Assembly: GCA_019095985.1 (NCBI GenBank)
Contig: CM032666.1
Location: 1,431,657-1,495,656 of the forward strand
Reading direction: 5' to 3'
Source of the DNA: Streblospio benedicti
Taxonomy: Eukaryota; Annelida; Polychaeta; Spionida; Spionidae
DNA: 64,000 nucleotides
The position numbers and the translations under genes were made by a program. Numbering within the stretch: position 1 is the first letter of the stretch; each line of letters opens with the position of its first letter. Positions 59,801 to 64,000 of this stretch are shown in pieces. The notes beneath the pieces were generated by a model. That model did no database searches, was not told the origin of the DNA, and saw only the letters and a program-made list of their open reading frames with translations.

Positions 59801-60179
59801 TATATTCGTAGCTGTCTCAAGGTAGCAATTGGTACGTTTCTATTTGGAATGAATGTGATCATCGGGGAGTGGGGGTGGGGGGTAGACGTGGCAGTCTAAT
59901 GCCCCATAATATGCATAATCACAGTTGTCTCTTTAACTTCTCGCACCAACATATAATATACAAAACTATACCACGTCGCTTCGTCCATTAGCCAGAATTT
60001 ATGTCCCCAAAATATATTATTTCAGCGTTAATGCTTGTAATCATGTCTCAGCCATACAGCTTTTACCCTCGCAAAAAAATCACTGGCTTTTTAAAAAGGT
60101 TTGCTTGTCAGATTCGTCTACAAGTATTTAAACTCTCTTGGTTATTAAAATCAATGGCAAATAGTGTGCTATTGAGGTG

Positions 60180-60770
60180 ATGAGGTCGAATATACTGTGT
60201 GAGAAATGGAGTTGTCAACTTTGGTGCTACAATCAGCACTGCAGAGTGTTGTGTCTACATTTGATGGGTTTTGGTCAGTGAGATACAATAGTATGAATGG
60301 TCTGTAAAGTGGTCAACCCTGGGCTATTCTCTCAGCTGATAACATGATGACCATTTGCATGATGAATTTGAAATTTCACGCGTATTATGAGTCCTCATTG
60401 TTATACAAGGTTTGGGGTCTTATGGGTTGGTGAGCTGGAAACAGGTGAAACGCTTTATGGGGCGTGATGACAGTTTTACTCATGGGAAAAGACGCTTTGC
60501 TTTGTCTTTAAATTTGTATGGATACTAACGTATGTAATCACCATAATGGTCATAATGATCACTGTTCCGTTTACTGTTTTTTGTATGTTTATTATGGACT
60601 TTGAGGTATGTAATTATGTGGACCGTTTGTCAGCTTAACGCCCTCTGCATAATATCCGTCATTGCAATTCTTCTAATGAGTCTGTTATCTGATAGAGAGC
60701 CTTGAAACATTCATACCGTTGACGTTATGGTTTCTTAAGTACGTATAATGTTTTATTAGTGGTTGCTTAT
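60180..60770 (+). repeat. Direct duplication of about 0.55 kb, copy 2
   Basis: Second copy of 58670-59230, with an extra segment of about 28 bases near 60690-60715 (ATCTGATAGAGAGCC region) absent from copy 1. Confidence 0.9.
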
Positions 60771-61008
60771 ATGAACAGTTCTTTCCTGCAGTGTCTTGAT
60801 AGTCAGAGTCAGGACCAGAACGTACACACAAACTGTCACGGAATGCCAAATAAAATATGTCCAAAACGGGTAAAAGCAAAGAAAGGGCCACCATTTCTGC
60901 AGTGATGATAACACAGGCTCTGGTCGGAGGAGGCAGCCGATGCTGTAAATGCCACAGTAAATTCAAAAGAAGTACTAAGCAAACAGGACTCTAAATAGCA
61001 TTTGCAGC

Positions 61009-61130
61009 CATAGGTAGATCCAGTTTTTTTAAAGGGGAGATGCACGTAAGGAAACATCAAAAACCCTGCAAAAAAATAATTATTTTGGTGGCAAAGGGGG
61101 GCGCCCCCCCCCCCCCTGGATCTGCCTATG
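61009..61130. mobile_element. hAT-like MITE with perfect 8-base target duplication
   Basis: The 122-base element starts CATAGGTAGATCCAG and ends CTGGATCTGCCTATG (14 of 15 bases inverted-complementary). It is flanked on both sides by TTTGCAGC (61001-61008 and 61131-61138). An 8-base duplication is the hallmark of hAT transposition. The interior has a C run (61104-61116) and no coding capacity. Confidence 0.88.
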
Positions 61131-61138
61131 TTTGCAGC

Positions 61139-61505
61139 GGGGTTATTAGGGCCGCAATTTCACACACATTTTGGGTGAACAAATATGATATAAACGTTTG
61201 GTGCATGCCAATTAGAGCAATCTAATGTCGTACTTTGCTAACTTGGGACACGCCACCCCAGTTCACAACTATTGCACAATACACATATTGTAAGTAAAAT
61301 TTGTTAAGTAAGTAAAATGTATTCACACAATTTTATTCAAGCAGAATCTCTACAATCACAGGTAGACAAATTACACCACTCACAACATCACAATGGGCAG
61401 GTAAAATTTGAAATAACCTGCTGATGAAATATCAGAATTTGTCTACCATTGCTAATATACTCTATAGCTATTCAATAAAAAAAACAATCGATCAGTCATA
61501 ACAGC
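61139..61505. other. 3' flank of zinc-finger gene
   Basis: TTTATT at 61332-61337 is an AATAAA poly(A) signal on the minus strand, about 170 bases past the stop of the gene at 61506. No other feature. Confidence 0.45.
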
Positions 61506-62855
61506 TCACTTTTTAGAATGCACAGTCATATGGTGTGTTTTCAAATGGCTTCCTTGTGTAAATGACTTGTGACAAATATGGCAGTAAAATGGCTTCTCAC
61601 CAGTGTGGGTGCGCTTGTGGATCTTCAGTTTAGATCTTTCAGCAAAACATTTGCCACACTGATCACACTTGTATGGTTTCTCTCCCGTGTGAGTGCACAT
61701 ATGTCTAACAACATGAGATCTTTCAGAGAAACTTTTATCACAAACTCCACAGCCATAAGGTTTCTTGCCAGTGTGAATTCTCATATGGGTTTTCAGATTT
61801 CCACTTTGAGTGAATGATTTCTTACACACTGTACACTGATGTTCTTTCTCTCCAGTGTGGATTCTCATGTGGCTGGTCAAAGAGCAACTGACACTAAAAC
61901 ACTTGCCACATTGACTACACTCATACGGTTTATCACCGGTGTGAGTTCTCATGTGGGATGTCAGATGTCCACTTTGACTGAATGATTTCTTACACACTGT
62001 ACACTGATGTTCTTTCTCTCCAGTGTGGATTCTCATGTGGTTGATCAAGTGGCATCTTTGACTAAAACACTTGCCACATTGACTACACTCAAAAGGTTTC
62101 TCACCCGTGTGAGTTCTCATGTGGTATTTCAGAGTTCCACTTTGACTGAATGATTTCTCACATACTGTACACTGATATTCTTTCTCCATAGTGTGGATTT
62201 TCATGTGGGTTTTCAGAGTTCCACTTTGAGTGAATGATTTCTCACATACTGTACACTGATGTTCTTTCTCCATAGTGTGGATTTTCATGTGGGTTTTCAG
62301 ATTTCCACTTTGACTGAATGATTTCTCACACACTGTACACTGATGTTCTTTCCCCATAGTGTGGATTTTCATGTGGGTTTTCAGAGTTCCAACTCGACTG
62401 AATGATTTCTCACACACTGTACACTGATGTTCTTTCCCTCCAGTATGGATTCTCATGTGACTGGTCAATGAGCTACTGAAACTAAAACACTTGCCACATT
62501 GACAACACTCATACGGTTTCTCTCTGGTGTGGATTATCATGTGTTTTGTCACATCTCCCTTTGGGCTGAATGATTTCTCACACACTGTACACTGATATTC
62601 TTTCTTGCCGGTGTGGATTCTCATGTGGGTTTTCAGACTTCCACTTTGACTGAAGGATTTCTCACACACTGTACACTGATGTTTATTCTCCCCAGTGTGG
62701 GTTCTTAAATGGCTGGTCAAGTTGCTTCTCTTACTAACACATTTGCTGCATTTACTGCCCTTGAGTGGTTTCTCATCACTCTGTAATCCTGTTTCTGATT
62801 TTAGAGCATCACTTTGGCCGAATGATTTCTCATTTGATGTAGACTTAAGTTGCAT
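61506..62855 (-). CDS. C2H2 zinc-finger protein, 14 fingers plus one damaged
   Basis: Open frame ending at 61506. The first in-frame ATG is at 62855, giving 449 residues (start MQLKSTSNEKSF). The position matching the paralogue's start (TTTACAATGGC at about 62872) is out of frame here through a loss of about four bases, so this gene probably starts one Met later or uses a spliced leader exon. After the leader, a first finger has Gly where Cys1 should be (KGSKCSKCVSKRSNLTSH), then fourteen regular Cx2C-x12-Hx3-4H fingers follow, from HQCTVCEKSF to FYCHICHKSF. Three adjacent fingers (about residues 175-260) are nearly identical and joined by TMGKEH/TMEKEH linkers, pointing to recent internal duplication. 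Nuclear DNA-binding role inferred from the family; no effector domain. Paralogue of 28747-29676. Confidence 0.92.
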   Translation of the reverse strand: MQLKSTSNEKSFGQSDALKSETGLQSDEKPLKGSKCSKCVSKRSNLTSHLRTHTGENKHQCTVCEKSFSQSGSLKTHMRIHTGKKEYQCTVCEKSFSPKGDVTKHMIIHTREKPYECCQCGKCFSFSSSLTSHMRIHTGGKEHQCTVCEKSFSRVGTLKTHMKIHTMGKEHQCTVCEKSFSQSGNLKTHMKIHTMEKEHQCTVCEKSFTQSGTLKTHMKIHTMEKEYQCTVCEKSFSQSGTLKYHMRTHTGEKPFECSQCGKCFSQRCHLINHMRIHTGEKEHQCTVCKKSFSQSGHLTSHMRTHTGDKPYECSQCGKCFSVSCSLTSHMRIHTGEKEHQCTVCKKSFTQSGNLKTHMRIHTGKKPYGCGVCDKSFSERSHVVRHMCTHTGEKPYKCDQCGKCFAERSKLKIHKRTHTGEKPFYCHICHKSFTQGSHLKTHHMTVHSKK

Positions 62856-64000
62856 ATCACTGTGGCCATTGTAAACTGATTTCAACTATCTACATGTAAT
62901 AATTTAGTATTTCTATTTATTAACATAGTATATCATAAAAATATTATATCCTAAAAGTGCTTGTTTCAAAAGTCTAATTTTTCCACAGATAGTTCATCAC
63001 CTCATCTGTAAGAAAATTATAACATAAAGCTGTTCATATTTTTTTTCTAATTTTGCTACATTTTTAATAACAAATTGTGGGGATGAGAACCTAAAAGAGC
63101 TTTTCTTTACAATATAATATTCATTCCTTTACGAAATTAATTATTTATTAAAATCTACTTGACTATAGAATTTAGCGGCAAAAGTTAACATTTTCAATTT
63201 CTAGTCACAATGCACCGCCCTCCATTTCTACACACAATATGCTGCTTTTTCTTTATTGTGTGAAATACGTCACACATTCAATTCCTTGTGTGGTAAAGAG
63301 CCTCAGTATCATAATAACGTGATCAGTAAAAAAAAATATGCATGAAATGGGCAAAGCCGCGTGATTGTTGAATTATTATTAAATTTATATAGTGGCCGTA
63401 GTTAGATGAAAAGTCAGACAGTGAAAACATCTGTTTTAGGTAGTTATGGTCCACTGTGAGTTCAAAATGGGGGTTCTTATTTCTTTGTAAACTGGGGGTT
63501 CTTAAATATGGTTTATGCCATAATAGAGCGTCTTATATATTGGTGTTTAAAACTACATTGAATCTTTATAAAATTTGAAGGCAACAACAGTATATCATCA
63601 TGCTTCAGTTTTTACAAAGTTTTGGTTTTTGCTTTGAGATTGAAATCAATTATGAGGCCTTTGGGGTTTGGCTGCCAAGAAATAGTGGGCCTTAGATATT
63701 TTGTCATCTCAAAATCGGCGATCTTTCTGATTGGCATTTATCACCAACCCAACTCTTGTGAATAAGGATAAGTGTGTGATTCCTGTTATCTTGTATATGA
63801 AGGTAAAATGTACTCTGTGGTGAGTGAGGATTGAACCTTTTGTGTGAAGTGATTGTATAGCATTACGGAGGCTATTATCTTGATACCTATGGCAATCCAC
63901 TACATTTTGGCCAATAATTTGTCCCCTAACACACGTAATCCAAAATATATTGGAAATGATTCAATGTGAAATCTCAGCCTCGACAATTTCCCACGTTATA
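62856..64000. other. 5' flank of zinc-finger gene and window end
   Basis: AT-rich. No promoter elements could be assigned by eye, and no further gene or repeat was recognised up to the end of the window. Confidence 0.4.

Noticed and set aside
62856-62885. An upstream extension of the second zinc-finger frame to 62885
   Set aside because: The extension begins at a TTG, not ATG; the first in-frame ATG is at 62855.
1-64000. tRNA, snRNA, histone or other RNA genes
   Set aside because: I looked for T-loop-like GGTTCGA words and common snRNA signatures and found nothing convincing; a covariance-model scan would decide.
1-64000. Retroviral, LTR or other virus-derived fossils
   Set aside because: No gag, protease, integrase, envelope or capsid-like reading frame and no long direct terminal repeats were recognised; the reverse transcriptase relics are LINE C-termini.

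Overview
The window looks like 64 kb of invertebrate animal nuclear DNA, most likely a marine spiralian such as a mollusc. That guess rests on AT-rich composition, long gene-poor stretches, several families of short inverted-repeat DNA transposons, intronless-looking C2H2 zinc-finger genes, a decayed B-box/TRIM-like gene and LINE remnants. The species cannot be fixed from the sequence alone. Three 100-base runs of N (107-206, 13739-13838, 39164-39263) are assembly gaps. I saw no operons, CRISPR arrays, tRNA or rRNA genes, and no retroviral, LTR or Polinton-like remains.

Coding content is small. Two clean genes lie on the minus strand: a 10-finger C2H2 protein (28747-29676) and its larger paralogue with 14 fingers plus one damaged finger (61506-62855). 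A third minus-strand reading frame (14192-16567) belongs to a DNA transposon with 63-base terminal inverted repeats; it is open except for one in-frame stop. A B-box/coiled-coil/propeller-like gene (20804-22435, minus) is a pseudogene with several lesions. Two LINE 3'-end fragments (about 26960-27385 minus, 49108-49902 plus) and one candidate spliced exon (38896-39141, minus) complete the list.

The rest is repeat landscape. The dominant signal is a 17-base module (about AGAGGTGGTCTCAATAG) found in both orientations at more than 40 places from about 1.5 to 59.8 kb. It builds short elements of 130-190 bases that begin CAGTAGAACC, end GGTTCTACTG and often sit between TA dinucleotides, as pogo/Tigger-like or mariner-like MITEs do. 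In four places the module has expanded into head-to-tail arrays. A second family has TIRs of about 75 bases around ACACCAGGTCATTGGCAGC (32136-33218, and two larger members inside a 3-kb tandem duplication at 1643-7761). Others are a MITE with 98-base TIRs (36414-36882), a hAT-like MITE with a perfect 8-base target-site duplication (61009-61130), a 60-base-arm hairpin (23560-23690), and an inverted pair of about 1.1-1.35 kb, 34 kb apart (585-1937 and 35275-36357).

Layout: 0-8 kb repeat block with 3-kb tandem duplication; 8-13.7 kb noncoding with modules; 13.8-17 kb transposon; 17-20 kb module-rich noncoding; 20.8-22.4 kb TRIM-like pseudogene; 22.5-28.7 kb MITEs, hairpin and LINE scrap; 28.7-29.7 kb zinc-finger gene; 30-36.9 kb MITEs and the inverted repeat partner; 37-44 kb mostly unique AT-rich DNA with one candidate exon; 44.8-46.4 kb array of CATACAG(C/G)TG units; 47.6-60.8 kb modules, arrays, LINE scrap and a 0.5-kb direct duplication; 61-63 kb hAT-like MITE and the second zinc-finger gene.
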